Below, piece by piece: positions 1 through 6,539 of a stretch of 8,266 nucleotides of DNA. Made by a program: the position numbers and the translations under genes. How positions within the stretch are numbered: the first letter of the stretch is position 1; each line of letters begins with the position of its first letter. The stretch covers positions 1-8,266 of the forward strand of contig JAFWCS010000126.1 in the NCBI GenBank assembly GCA_017534365.1, written 5' to 3'. Source of the DNA: Clostridia bacterium (GTDB lineage Bacteria; Bacillota; Clostridia; Oscillospirales; Acutalibacteraceae). The notes under the pieces were generated by a model. That model was not told the origin of the DNA and did no database searches. It saw only the letters and a program-made list of their open reading frames with translations.

Positions 1-295
1 CGACGATGCTGTTGAGCGCCGCATCCGCCCCGCAGGCTGCGCACGCGCAGACGCCCTCCGGCCCGGAGAGCACCTGCGTGTCGGTATCCGCCACCTTGAT
101 TTTCAGCGTTTCGGCCGCCGACGGATCGGCAAGCGCCGCCAGCTTCGGATGAAATTCCCGGATCTGCGCTTCCAGCCGGTCCGCGCCGCTGTTTGCGGTC
201 AGCGCCGTGACGGTCACGCCGTGCAGGCGCGCCACATCCAGCGCCTGGGTGCCGATGGAGCCGGTCGAGCCGAGAATCGCAAGTGTTCTGATCAT
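1..295 (-). CDS. dxr: 1-deoxy-D-xylulose 5-phosphate reductoisomerase, N-terminal part (runs off left edge)
   Basis: Dxr converts 1-deoxy-D-xylulose 5-phosphate to 2-C-methyl-D-erythritol 4-phosphate with NADPH, the committed step of the MEP isoprenoid pathway in the cytosol. Only the first 98 residues are present; no stop is reached before the edge. Residues 9-21 read GSTGSIGTQALDV, the family's NADPH-binding Rossmann loop, and the last residues (GADAALNSIV) fit the stretch just after the nucleotide fold. The ATG at 295 follows GAAGGA with a 6-base gap, and it lies 13 bases after the phosphodiesterase stop. The gene is the sixth of the leftward operon; dxr after uppS and cdsA is a common bacterial order. 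Its product supplies precursors for the prenyl chain made by UppS. Identity is confident; intactness beyond the window cannot be judged. Confidence 0.93.
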   Translation of the reverse strand, partial: MIRTLAILGSTGSIGTQALDVARLHGVTVTALTANSGADRLEAQIREFHPKLAALADPSAAETLKIKVADTDTQVLSGPEGVCACAACGADAALNSIV

Positions 296-308
296 AGTCT
301 TTCCTTCT

Positions 309-1082
309 TTATGCGAAGAAATCCGATTCGATGTAATCCACGTCAAAGGATTTGCAGTAGTTGAGCGTGAGCAGATCGTTCGCCGTCCAGACCGCAACCT
401 CCAGCCCGCGGCTGTGGAAGGCCTCGACCATCTCCTCGGTCAGCGCGGTGTATTCGGTGTCAATCGAGAAGCCGTAATCGAAGCAGCGTTCATAATTCGT
501 ATCATTGCCGCCGTAGGTCAGCATGATCCCCAGCTCCGGGAAGGCCTCATGCGTGCGGATAAGATTGTCAAAATCAAAGGACTGCATGATGCATTTGGAG
601 AGATCGTAGACCTCGTCCGCCATGGTGAACATTTCCACCACCTGCGCCTCGGAAAAACTGCCCTTGAGCTCGATGAAGCAGATCATATTGTTGTCGCGCA
701 TGATCTCCAGATAGCGCTTGAAGGTGCAGAGATACTGGTCGCCGCCGAGCCGCTGCGCCTTGAGCGGCTGCGCGGTCAGCTCCTCAAAGGTATGCTCGGA
801 GATCAGCAGCTCCGTGCCGTCCTTGAGCACCGCCTCTTCGTTATGGCAGACGACGAACACGCCGTCCTTCGTCACGCGCACGTCCGTTTCCGCGCCGCCG
901 GAGCCATGCTCCGCCGCCTTCTGAAACGCGATCTCCGTATTCTGATGATAGACGCCGCTGTAGCCGCGGTGCGCGATCATGCAAATATCTTTTTTCTCTC
1001 CGGGCATAAAAATTCCTCCGATCGCAGTGAACAGCGCCATCACAGACGCCGCCAGCATTTTAAAAAACAGGGAAGCCGTCAC
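309..1082 (-). CDS. Glycerophosphodiester phosphodiesterase family protein with N-terminal membrane anchor or signal peptide
   Basis: Predicted to hydrolyse glycerophosphodiesters to sn-glycerol 3-phosphate and an alcohol. The 257 residues form one GDPD-type barrel. Visible motifs are AHRG (His38), AETDV (Glu65, Asp67), His80 in VVCHNE, IELK (Glu138, Lys140), QSFD (167-170) and VWTAND (231-236). By family knowledge His38 and His80 are the acid/base pair and Glu65, Asp67 and Glu138 bind the metal. Residues 5-26 are hydrophobic, so the protein is probably exported or anchored. The start is GTG at 1082, chosen because GAGGAG sits 6 bases upstream. Two usual family positions differ: PENT reads HQNT at 46-49, and HD reads HN at 80-81, so substrate range may differ. 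It lies between cdsA and dxr and could recycle lipid or teichoic-acid head groups; that role is inferred from context. Confidence 0.86.
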   Translation of the reverse strand: MTASLFFKMLAASVMALFTAIGGIFMPGEKKDICMIAHRGYSGVYHQNTEIAFQKAAEHGSGGAETDVRVTKDGVFVVCHNEEAVLKDGTELLISEHTFEELTAQPLKAQRLGGDQYLCTFKRYLEIMRDNNMICFIELKGSFSEAQVVEMFTMADEVYDLSKCIMQSFDFDNLIRTHEAFPELGIMLTYGGNDTNYERCFDYGFSIDTEYTALTEEMVEAFHSRGLEVAVWTANDLLTLNYCKSFDVDYIESDFFA

Positions 1083-1088
1083 GTTGTT

Positions 1089-1094
1089 CTCCTC
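1089..1094 (-). promoter_or_regulatory. Ribosome binding site that fixes the GTG start of the phosphodiesterase gene
   Basis: Read on the minus strand this is GAGGAG, 6 bases before the GTG at 1082. No comparable site precedes the in-frame ATG codons at residues 9 and 15. It therefore supports the GTG start and keeps the hydrophobic N-terminus in the protein. Confidence 0.75.
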
Positions 1095-1115
1095 TTTTCT
1101 TTAACAAGTTGATGC

Positions 1116-1985
1116 TCAGCCGCCGCAGAGCACCGTCACGCCGACCACGATCGCATACGCCGTCGGCAGGGTGAACAGGAAGCTGTCGATCCGGTCCAGC
1201 ACGCCGCCGTGGCCGGGGAAGAGATTGCCGAAATCCTTCTCGCCGAAATTCCGCTTGATCACGGAGGCGGACAGATCGCCGAAGATGCCCATCACGCAGA
1301 GCACGGGCATGGCCAGCGCGACCATCCACCAGCGCACGGTCGGCAGGCGGAAATAGAAATGCGCGCAGACCGCATAGGCGATCAGGCCGCTGACCGTGGT
1401 CAGCACCACGCCGGCGATCGCGCCCTCCCAGGATTTTTTCGGGCTGATCTTCGGCGTCATCTTGTGTTTGCCGAATTTGCTGCCGAAGAAATAGGCGTAA
1501 GTGTCGCTCAGCCAGGCCGCAAACATCGAGCAGAGCAGGAAAAACACCGCGTGGGAGCGCTGGAACAGCGCCGGACGTTCGCCGCAGAAGCGCACGAGCT
1601 GGATCAGCAGCGACAGGCCGGCCGGCACCGCGATCGAAGCAAAGAGCGCAAGCGCCGCATGCTCGAAGCGCGTGACGTCGTAGAACTTCAGCATGATGAT
1701 CAGCACGGCCAGGATGTAAATGATCACCAGCACGCTGGTGGGCAGCGGGATCCTGTCTGCGCCGTCGAAGGCAATGTAAAACGGCACGAGCGCCGCAAAT
1801 ACGATCGTCACGACCGTGAGCACCTTGTTTTTGCATTTGGACACCTTGAGCACCTCATAAGCCGCAATTCCCGAAACCAGCGCCATGGGGATGCTCAGCC
1901 AGGCGTAATAGCCGAAACCGGTCAGCACCAGGCAGCCGATGGCAAACAGGGCTGCGGAGATGCCGGTAATGATCCGTTGTTTCAC
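1116..1985 (-). CDS. cdsA: Phosphatidate cytidylyltransferase (CDP-diglyceride synthase)
   Basis: CdsA makes CDP-diacylglycerol from phosphatidic acid and CTP in the cytoplasmic membrane, the branch point for phosphatidylglycerol, cardiolipin and related lipids. The 289-residue protein is mostly hydrophobic, with about eight likely membrane spans (for example 6-26, 56-76, 84-101, 146-165, 190-212 and 218-238). The family signature is complete near the C-terminus: SVIKR (241-245), KDFGN (250-254), PGHGG (257-261) and DRID (264-267). A second conserved block at 160-192 contains SDTYAYFFG and KISPKKSWEG. The start is GTG at 1985, preceded by a G-rich site (AAAGGGGG) with an 8-base gap; the stop is TGA. 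It sits 18 bases after uppS and 33 before the phosphodiesterase gene, inside the leftward operon. Identification is very secure. Confidence 0.96.
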   Translation of the reverse strand: MKQRIITGISAALFAIGCLVLTGFGYYAWLSIPMALVSGIAAYEVLKVSKCKNKVLTVVTIVFAALVPFYIAFDGADRIPLPTSVLVIIYILAVLIIMLKFYDVTRFEHAALALFASIAVPAGLSLLIQLVRFCGERPALFQRSHAVFFLLCSMFAAWLSDTYAYFFGSKFGKHKMTPKISPKKSWEGAIAGVVLTTVSGLIAYAVCAHFYFRLPTVRWWMVALAMPVLCVMGIFGDLSASVIKRNFGEKDFGNLFPGHGGVLDRIDSFLFTLPTAYAIVVGVTVLCGG

Positions 1986-2003
1986 AGGGAATTCCCCCTT
2001 TTA

Positions 2004-2735
2004 TCAAACGCCGCCGAACCGGCGGTTTCTTTCGTTGTAATCCAGAATTGCGCGGTCAAGATCCTCCGGCGTGAAATCCGGCCAGAGGATATCGGAAAAC
2101 CACAGCTCGGCATAGGCCGACTGCCAGGTCAGGAAGTTGGAGAGCCGCAGCTCGCCGCTCGGGCGGATGATCAGATCCGGATCCGGCAGGCCGGCGGTAT
2201 AAAGCCGCGCGCCGATCATCTGCTCGGTGATCTCCGACGGCTGCAGCGCGCCTGCGGCGACCTCCCCGGTCAGCGCGCGCACCGCATGCACGATCTCATC
2301 GCGCCCGCCGTAATTGACCGCCAGGTTGATCACAGTGGCCGTCTGCGCGGCGGACTGCCGCTCGATCAGCTCGATCATGCCGACGATATCCGGCGCGAGG
2401 CCCTCGCGCGTGCCGATATAGCGGATGCGGAAGCCCTTTTGCTCGTTCTCCGCTTCCCGCTCCTGCGCCTCCTTCAGATAATCACGAAACAGATCCATGA
2501 TCGCCGCCACTTCCTGCGCGGGGCGCTTCCAGTTTTCCGTTGAAAAGGCATAAAACGTGAGGCATTCCACGCCGAGCTCCGCCGCGTAGTCGCAGATGCG
2601 GCGGAAGGTGTTCGCCCCCGCCCGGTGCCCCTCGCTGCGCGGCAGACCGCGCTGCTTCGCCCAGCGGCCGTTGCCGTCCATGATGATGCCGATATGGCGC
2701 GGCAGGATCACCTGCGCGCGTTCCGTTTCCGTCAT
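2004..2735 (-). CDS. uppS: Isoprenyl transferase, di-trans,poly-cis-undecaprenyl diphosphate synthase
   Basis: UppS adds isopentenyl diphosphate units to farnesyl diphosphate to give the C55 lipid carrier used for peptidoglycan and other wall polymers. The 243 residues carry the cis-prenyltransferase motifs in order: HIGIIMDGNGRWA (14-26, catalytic Asp20), GHRAG (36-40), FSTENWKRP (64-72), NYGGRDE (141-147), RPSGELRLSNF (191-201) and Glu210 before LWF. The usual TSGE reads PSGE here, a mild change. I chose the ATG at 2735 because AGGAG lies 7 bases upstream. An in-frame extension of 20 residues to 2795 would read through a hairpin and lacks family similarity. The gene lies 60 bases after frr and 18 before cdsA. 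Its stop is TGA. Confidence 0.96.
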   Translation of the reverse strand: MTETERAQVILPRHIGIIMDGNGRWAKQRGLPRSEGHRAGANTFRRICDYAAELGVECLTFYAFSTENWKRPAQEVAAIMDLFRDYLKEAQEREAENEQKGFRIRYIGTREGLAPDIVGMIELIERQSAAQTATVINLAVNYGGRDEIVHAVRALTGEVAAGALQPSEITEQMIGARLYTAGLPDPDLIIRPSGELRLSNFLTWQSAYAELWFSDILWPDFTPEDLDRAILDYNERNRRFGGV

Positions 2736-2756
2736 AATGCTTCTCCTGTTGCAGAA

Positions 2757-2784
2757 AGAAGGCGGAGTTCCGGCTCCGCCTTCT
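2757..2784 (-). terminator. Perfect 11-bp hairpin between frr and uppS; possible partial terminator or processing site
   Basis: Arms at 2757-2767 and 2774-2784 are exact reverse complements (AGAAGGCGGAG against CTCCGCCTTCT) around a 6-base loop. On the minus strand the stem begins 11 bases after the frr stop codon and is followed by TTCTGC rather than a long T run. The uppS ribosome binding site starts just after it. A strong stem with a weak T tract inside a same-strand operon suggests partial termination, RNA processing or 3'-end protection of the pyrH-frr message. Which of these applies is not decided by the sequence. Confidence 0.6.
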
Positions 2785-2795
2785 GCCGATGGCAA

Positions 2796-3350
2796 TCAGA
2801 TTGCCATGATATCCTTTTCTTTCTCATCCGCTGCCTTGTCGATCTCTTTGATATATTTATCAGTGAAATCCTGCAGCTTCTTTTCCGCGTCCTTCAGATC
2901 GTCCTCGGTGATCTCGGAGGCCTTTTCCATCTTTTTGACCTTGTCGATGCCGTCGCGGCGGATGGAACGGATCGCCACGCGGGCTTCCTCCGCCATCTTT
3001 TTCACGTCCTTGCACAGCTCCCTGCGGCGTTCCTCGGTCAGCTGCGGGAAGATCAGACGGATCACGCGGCCGTCATTCTGCGGATTGATGCCGATGTCGG
3101 AGGCCTGGATCGCCTTCTCGATCGGGTGCAGCGTCGAAACGTCCCACGGCTGGATGCTCAGGATGCGCGCCTCGGAAACGGAGACGGCCGCCATCTGGTT
3201 GATCGGCGTGGGGGTGCCGTAATAATCGACGCGGATCTTATCAAGCACGGCGGGATTCGCACGGCCGGCGCGCAGCGCCGCGTAATCGGCGGTCAGATGC
3301 TTGACGGTCTTGCCCATTTTTTCTTCGGTGGTTTTAAATACGGTTTCCAT
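2796..3350 (-). CDS. frr: Ribosome recycling factor
   Basis: RRF works with EF-G to split post-termination ribosomes in the cytosol. The 184-residue length matches the usual 185 or so. The N-terminal helix has LRAGRANP (26-33, with conserved Arg27 and Arg30). The small second domain follows at about 31-104 and includes WDVSTLHPIEKAI (69-81) and FPQLTEERR (101-109). The C-terminal long helices are rich in Lys and Glu. The ATG at 3350 is preceded at 8 bases by a perfect AAGGAGG that lies in the last codons of pyrH, and the intergenic gap is only 3 bases. The pyrH-frr pair is one of the most conserved bacterial gene pairs. The stop is TGA, followed by the hairpin that separates frr from uppS. 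Confidence 0.97.
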   Translation of the reverse strand: METVFKTTEEKMGKTVKHLTADYAALRAGRANPAVLDKIRVDYYGTPTPINQMAAVSVSEARILSIQPWDVSTLHPIEKAIQASDIGINPQNDGRVIRLIFPQLTEERRRELCKDVKKMAEEARVAIRSIRRDGIDKVKKMEKASEITEDDLKDAEKKLQDFTDKYIKEIDKAADEKEKDIMAI

Positions 3351-3353
3351 GAA

Positions 3354-4064
3354 TTAATCCTCCTTCACGATCGTTCCGACATTTTCGCCCATCACAGCGC
3401 GGACGATATTCTGCGGATCGGACAAATTGAACACAAGAATGGGAATGTTGTTGTCACGGCAGAGGGAGGCCGCCGTGGCGTCCATCACCTTGAGGTTCTT
3501 TTTGAGCACCTCGGTGTGGGAGACAACGTCATATTTGACGGCGTCGGGGAACTTGTTGGGATCCTTGTCGAACACGCCGTCCACATTCGTCGCCTTGAGG
3601 ATGATATCCGCCTTGATCTCCGCCGCGCGCAGCGCCGCGCAGGTGTCGGTGGAGAAGAAGGGATTGCCGGTGCCGCTGCCGAAGATGACGACGCGGCCTT
3701 TTTCCATGTGCCGCACCGCGCGGTTGCGGATATAGGTCTCCGCGATCTGATGCATTTCGATCGCGCTCTGCACGCGCACGGCGACGCCGAGCTGCTCGAG
3801 AGAATCCGCCAGCGCAAGAGAATTCATCATCGTGGCCAGCATGCCGATGTGATCGGCGCGGGTGCGGTCCATGCTGCCGCCGGAGCGGCCGCGCCAGAAG
3901 TTGCCCCCGCCGACGACGAGGCCGACCTGGACCCCGTTTTCGGTCAGGTCGCGCACCGCCGCGCACACGGCGTTGATCGTGTTGAAATCGAATCCGCGCC
4001 CGTTTTCGCCCGCGAGCACCTCGCCGCTGAGCTTGAGCAGGATCCGGTGATATACCGGTTGCAT
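3354..4064 (-). CDS. pyrH: Uridylate kinase (UMP kinase)
   Basis: PyrH phosphorylates UMP to UDP with ATP, the last dedicated step toward UTP and CTP. The 236 residues belong to the amino-acid-kinase fold, distinct from eukaryotic UMP/CMP kinases. Motifs seen are LLKLSGE (9-15, with Lys11, Ser13, Gly14), GGGNFWRG (52-59), [12 protein letters not shown] (71-82), [14 protein letters not shown] (128-141), [13 protein letters not shown] (157-169) and MDATA (194-198). I chose the ATG at 4064, preceded by GAAGGCGGTG, a one-mismatch ribosome binding site. A 14-codon in-frame extension to a GTG at 4106 would leave almost no leader after the proximal promoter and has no family match. The gene heads the leftward operon directly behind its own promoter. 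In many bacteria rpsB and tsf precede it; here they do not. Confidence 0.97.
   Translation of the reverse strand: MQPVYHRILLKLSGEVLAGENGRGFDFNTINAVCAAVRDLTENGVQVGLVVGGGNFWRGRSGGSMDRTRADHIGMLATMMNSLALADSLEQLGVAVRVQSAIEMHQIAETYIRNRAVRHMEKGRVVIFGSGTGNPFFSTDTCAALRAAEIKADIILKATNVDGVFDKDPNKFPDAVKYDVVSHTEVLKKNLKVMDATAASLCRDNNIPILVFNLSDPQNIVRAVMGENVGTIVKED
3359..3365 (-). promoter_or_regulatory. frr ribosome binding site embedded in the pyrH stop region
   Basis: On the minus strand AAGGAGG is part of the last pyrH codons (GTG AAG GAG GAT TAA) and stands 8 bases before the frr ATG. Ribosomes ending pyrH would therefore sit over the frr initiation site, which suggests coupled translation and fixes the frr start. 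Confidence 0.85.
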
Positions 4065-4110
4065 AAAAAACACCGCCTTCAAGAAAGATTTTGGAAGGAT
4101 ATACACATTT

Positions 4111-4139
4111 ATGATACTGTATTTTACGCAAAGTGTAAA
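4111..4139 (-). promoter_or_regulatory. Proximal sigma-70-type promoter of the pyrH operon
   Basis: On the minus strand, TTTACA (4134-4139) and TATCAT (4111-4116) are separated by exactly 17 bases. Each hexamer matches five of six consensus positions. Transcription would begin near 4104 and leave a leader of about 40 bases before the pyrH ATG. This is probably the main promoter for pyrH through dxr. Confidence 0.75.
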
Positions 4140-4150
4140 GCGTTATTTTC

Positions 4151-4202
4151 AAAAAACGCGGGATTTTTTTGCGAAATTTTATTTTTGCGCGGTTTCTCCC
4201 GC
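4151..4202 (-). terminator. Weak stem with T6 tract in the distal pyrH leader; attenuator-like
   Basis: On the minus strand GCGGGA (4197-4202) can pair with TCCCGC (4158-4163), which is followed by one G and six Ts (4151-4156). The 33-base loop could itself fold through GCG-AAA against TTTCGC. The 5' arm can alternatively pair nearby (GCGG with CCGC across GAGAAA). It lies downstream of the distal promoter and upstream of the proximal one, so it could stop distal transcripts. The stem is short and the loop long, so this is tentative. Confidence 0.25.
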
Positions 4203-4227
4203 TTCGGCGCCTGCCGACCTTTGGATC

Positions 4228-4236
4228 ATTATAGCA
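4228..4236 (-). promoter_or_regulatory. Distal extended -10 promoter candidate for the pyrH operon
   Basis: On the minus strand the sequence reads TGCTATAAT, a perfect -10 hexamer with the TG of an extended -10 element. No good -35 hexamer occurs at 16-18 bases, which extended -10 promoters can tolerate. It would start RNA near 4221 and give a leader of about 157 bases that includes the T-tract stem. Confidence 0.5.
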
Positions 4237-4290
4237 CAAACAGCGCGGCGAAGCTTGAATGATTTGTAAATTCGGGCTCCGTTTCGCAGG

Positions 4291-4320
4291 ATCCGGCAAA
4301 TAGTTTTGCAAAAGCCGGAT
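4291..4320. repeat. 7-bp inverted repeat next to the GH89 promoter, possible operator
   Basis: ATCCGGC (4291-4297) and GCCGGAT (4314-4320) are exact reverse complements across 16 bases. Inside, off centre, is the perfect palindrome TTTTGCAAAA (4304-4313), and GCAAA (4296-4300) can also pair with TTTGC (4305-4309). The repeat ends 6 bases before the -35 of the rightward promoter. The position suits a regulator-binding site, but no known operator consensus was recognised. Confidence 0.4.
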
Positions 4321-4326
4321 TTGCTC

Positions 4327-4354
4327 TTGTCTTTTACGGGATTTTTGCTATAAT
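4327..4354 (+). promoter_or_regulatory. Extended -10 promoter of the GH89-M20-glycerate kinase operon
   Basis: A perfect TATAAT (4349-4354) carries the extended element TG at 4346-4347. The -35 is TTGTCT (4327-4332), four of six consensus bases, with a 16-base spacer. RNA would start near 4361, leaving a leader of about 28 bases before the GH89 ATG. Confidence 0.75.
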
Positions 4355-4388
4355 AATAACATATCATTTTTAAAATGGGGATTTATGT

Positions 4389-6539
4389 ATGCGAAATCTG
4401 ATCCAGCGCAACACGCCGGAGATCGCCGACCGTTTCGTGCTGCGCGATCTGGAACCGGCAAACGGCAAGAATACGTATGCCGTTTTTTGCGAAAACGGCA
4501 AGATCGTGATCTGCGGCGACTGCAAGATCAGCCAGGCCATGGGCTACTACGCCTATCTGAAGCAGTTCTGCGGCGTCAACCTCTCCCACTGCGGCAACCG
4601 CACGCTCAACGTAACGGAAGCGCCGCTCTTCGTCGGGCGGCTCGAAAAGGTGATCCCGCAGAAGCGCCGCGTCTATATGAATTACTGCACGCTCGGCTAT
4701 TCCTTCGCCTTCTGGCAGTGGGAGGACTGGGAGCGCGAGATCGACTTCATGGCCATGAACGGCGTCAACATGCCGTTGAGCGTGGTCGGCAGTGAGGCGG
4801 TCTGGTATTATACGATGCGCGACCTCGGCTACAGCGAGACCGGCGCGCTCTCCTATCTCTCCGGCCCCGGTTTCTGGCCGTGGCAGCTGATGACGAATCT
4901 CTGCGGCTACTTCAGCCTGATGGACGTGCGCTACATCGAGCGGCGCGTCGAGCTGGGCAAAAAGATCCTCGCGCGCGAAACGGAGCTCGGCATGACGCCG
5001 ATCCAGCAGGGCTTTGCCGGCAGCGTGCCGCGCAACATCGTCAAGGTGTTCAAGGGCGTGCGGCTGCGCATGATCCCCTCCTGGTGCAATTTCCCCGTGA
5101 CCTATCAGCTGGATCCGACCGATCCGGTCTTCAAGCGCGTCGGCACGGCCCTGCTTGAAAAGCAGCGGCAGCTCTTCGGCGCATTCCACTATTACGCCTG
5201 CGACCCCTTCCACGAGAACGAGCCGGGCGTCAAAACCAAAGACTATCTGCGGCAAGTCGGCCGCGCGATCGACGACATGTACCGGTCCTTCGACCCGGAT
5301 TCCGTCTGGGTCATGCAGAGCTGGTCGCTGCGCGAAAAGATCGTCAAGGCCGTGCCGAAGGAGCGCCTGCTGATCCTTGACATCGACGCCTCAAAATGCA
5401 GGGAAACCGAGAACTTCTGGGGCTATGACTTCGTGCTGGGCAATCTCCACAACTTCGGCGACCGCAACACCCTCCACGGCAGCATCGACGCGCTCGCGGA
5501 GAATCCCTTTGCCAGGCTCAACGCGGAGAACTGCGTGGGCACCGGCCTGTTCATGGAGGGCGTCTTCCAGAATCCGCTGTATTATGATCTGGCATTTCAG
5601 ATGCTGACCGAGCCTGCGGCGGTCGACCTCGACGCCTGGCTCGCGGACTATGCCCGCCGCCGTTACGGCAGCGACGAGGCCTGCCTGACCGAGGCAATGC
5701 GTCTGCTGCGGGCGAGCTGCTATTCCCCGGCCTGCACGGGGCGCGAGACCGGCTCGGTCATCTGCGCGCGGCCCGCGACAGAGCTGCGCCACACCGCGCC
5801 GAACGATCACCGGGAGCTGCGCTATGACAACAAGCTGCTCCTGCAGGCGGCGCAGAAGCTGCTGCAGGCGGAGCGCGCGGAAACCGACGGCTTCGTCTTT
5901 GACGCCTGCGATCTTGTGCGGCAGGCGCTGAGCAACCACGCCTCCGTGCTCTATGACCGCGCCATGGAGGGCTTCCGCACGCGCAACGTCAATCTCTTTG
6001 AGCGTTCCTCCAACGCGTTTCTGCGCCTGTGTGACGAACTGGACGTCCTGCTGCAGACGCGGCCGGAGCTGACGCTGCAGAAGCATCTGGAGGAAGCCGG
6101 GGCCGCTGCGCTCAACGAAAAAGAAAAGGAAAACTTCGAGCTGAATCTGCTCACCCAGCTCACCCTCTGGGGCCCGGTCAACAACACGGTCAATTACGAC
6201 TATGCCTGGAAGGAATGGGGCGGCCTGATCGCCACCTATTACAGCAAGCGCTGGCAAAGCTTCTTTGAGAAGCTGGCGCTGGAATTCCCCCGGCGCCGCC
6301 GCTTCTCCACCACCACGAAAAAGCAGCACTGCGAACGCAACATTTATAACGGCAACGCGTTCTATAAAAAATACGCGGAGTTTGAGCGCAACTGGCTCAG
6401 GACCGCCGATCCCGCGCCGCCGTCGGAGGACGACACGCTGGAGCTTGCGCGGCATCTGCTGGAAAAATACAGCAGCGCGATCGAAAAAGATGCGAATCCC
6501 AACAGCATAGAAAGGGTTGATGATAATGAAAAAGAGTAA
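4389..6539 (+). CDS. Alpha-N-acetylglucosaminidase, GH89 (NAGLU) family, without signal peptide
   Basis: Predicted to remove terminal alpha-linked N-acetylglucosamine, as in mucin-type caps or heparan-sulfate fragments. The 716 residues show three NAGLU parts: an N-terminal domain (about 1-80), a catalytic barrel (about 90-405) and a helical C-terminal region (about 410-700). Motifs include MNYCTLGYSFAFWQWEDWER (97-116), GMTPIQQGFAG (201-211), DPFHENEP (272-279), LGNLHNFGDRN (350-360) and GTGLFMEG (384-391). By alignment with human NAGLU from memory, Glu276 is the acid/base and Glu390 the nucleophile; both are present. The N-terminus is polar, with no signal peptide or binding module, so the enzyme is probably cytosolic. 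The ATG at 4389 follows GGGG with an 8-base gap; an out-of-frame ATG lies 4 bases earlier. Family certain, substrate inferred. Confidence 0.93.
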   Translation: MRNLIQRNTPEIADRFVLRDLEPANGKNTYAVFCENGKIVICGDCKISQAMGYYAYLKQFCGVNLSHCGNRTLNVTEAPLFVGRLEKVIPQKRRVYMNYCTLGYSFAFWQWEDWEREIDFMAMNGVNMPLSVVGSEAVWYYTMRDLGYSETGALSYLSGPGFWPWQLMTNLCGYFSLMDVRYIERRVELGKKILARETELGMTPIQQGFAGSVPRNIVKVFKGVRLRMIPSWCNFPVTYQLDPTDPVFKRVGTALLEKQRQLFGAFHYYACDPFHENEPGVKTKDYLRQVGRAIDDMYRSFDPDSVWVMQSWSLREKIVKAVPKERLLILDIDASKCRETENFWGYDFVLGNLHNFGDRNTLHGSIDALAENPFARLNAENCVGTGLFMEGVFQNPLYYDLAFQMLTEPAAVDLDAWLADYARRRYGSDEACLTEAMRLLRASCYSPACTGRETGSVICARPATELRHTAPNDHRELRYDNKLLLQAAQKLLQAERAETDGFVFDACDLVRQALSNHASVLYDRAMEGFRTRNVNLFERSSNAFLRLCDELDVLLQTRPELTLQKHLEEAGAAALNEKEKENFELNLLTQLTLWGPVNNTVNYDYAWKEWGGLIATYYSKRWQSFFEKLALEFPRRRRFSTTTKKQHCERNIYNGNAFYKKYAEFERNWLRTADPAPPSEDDTLELARHLLEKYSSAIEKDANPNSIERVDDNEKE

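Larger units (their letters stand above)
4065..4388. other. AT-rich divergent intergenic control region between pyrH and the GH89 gene
   Basis: This 324-base stretch holds no convincing gene. It is markedly richer in A and T than the flanking coding DNA. It contains two leftward promoters and one rightward promoter, plus a T-tract stem and a 7-bp inverted repeat, each listed separately. The two distal -10 elements, one on each strand, share the nine bases TGCTATAAT. Short frames crossing it have no ribosome binding site or family features. Confidence 0.85.

Noticed and set aside
207..1112. Plus-strand frame of 301 codons opposite dxr and the phosphodiesterase gene
   Set aside because: The minus strand here encodes conserved catalytic motifs, and the plus frame shows none.
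1209..2543. Long plus-strand open frame (444 codons) opposite cdsA and uppS
   Set aside because: Its translation is His-, Arg- and Asp-rich low-quality sequence with no domain. It is antisense to two securely identified genes and is expected from GC-rich codon use.
2736..2795. N-terminal extension of uppS by 20 residues
   Set aside because: It translates through the hairpin, lacks its own ribosome binding site, and the internal ATG at 2735 has AGGAG at ideal spacing.
2625..4262. Long plus-strand open frame (545 codons) opposite uppS, frr and pyrH
   Set aside because: It crosses three real genes and the promoter region, has no ribosome binding site and no recognisable motif.
4304..4313. Palindrome TTTTGCAAAA as a catabolite-response (cre) site
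   Set aside because: cre sites need a central CG and flanking TG/CA pattern; this has a central GC and does not fit.
4179..4367. Small minus-strand frame of 62 codons in the divergent control region
   Set aside because: It overlaps both distal promoters, has an arbitrary composition and no ribosome binding site.
4385..4795. Out-of-frame ATG four bases before the GH89 start, opening a 136-codon frame
   Set aside because: The GGGG site is only 4 bases away from it, and the product has no family features while the next frame encodes GH89.
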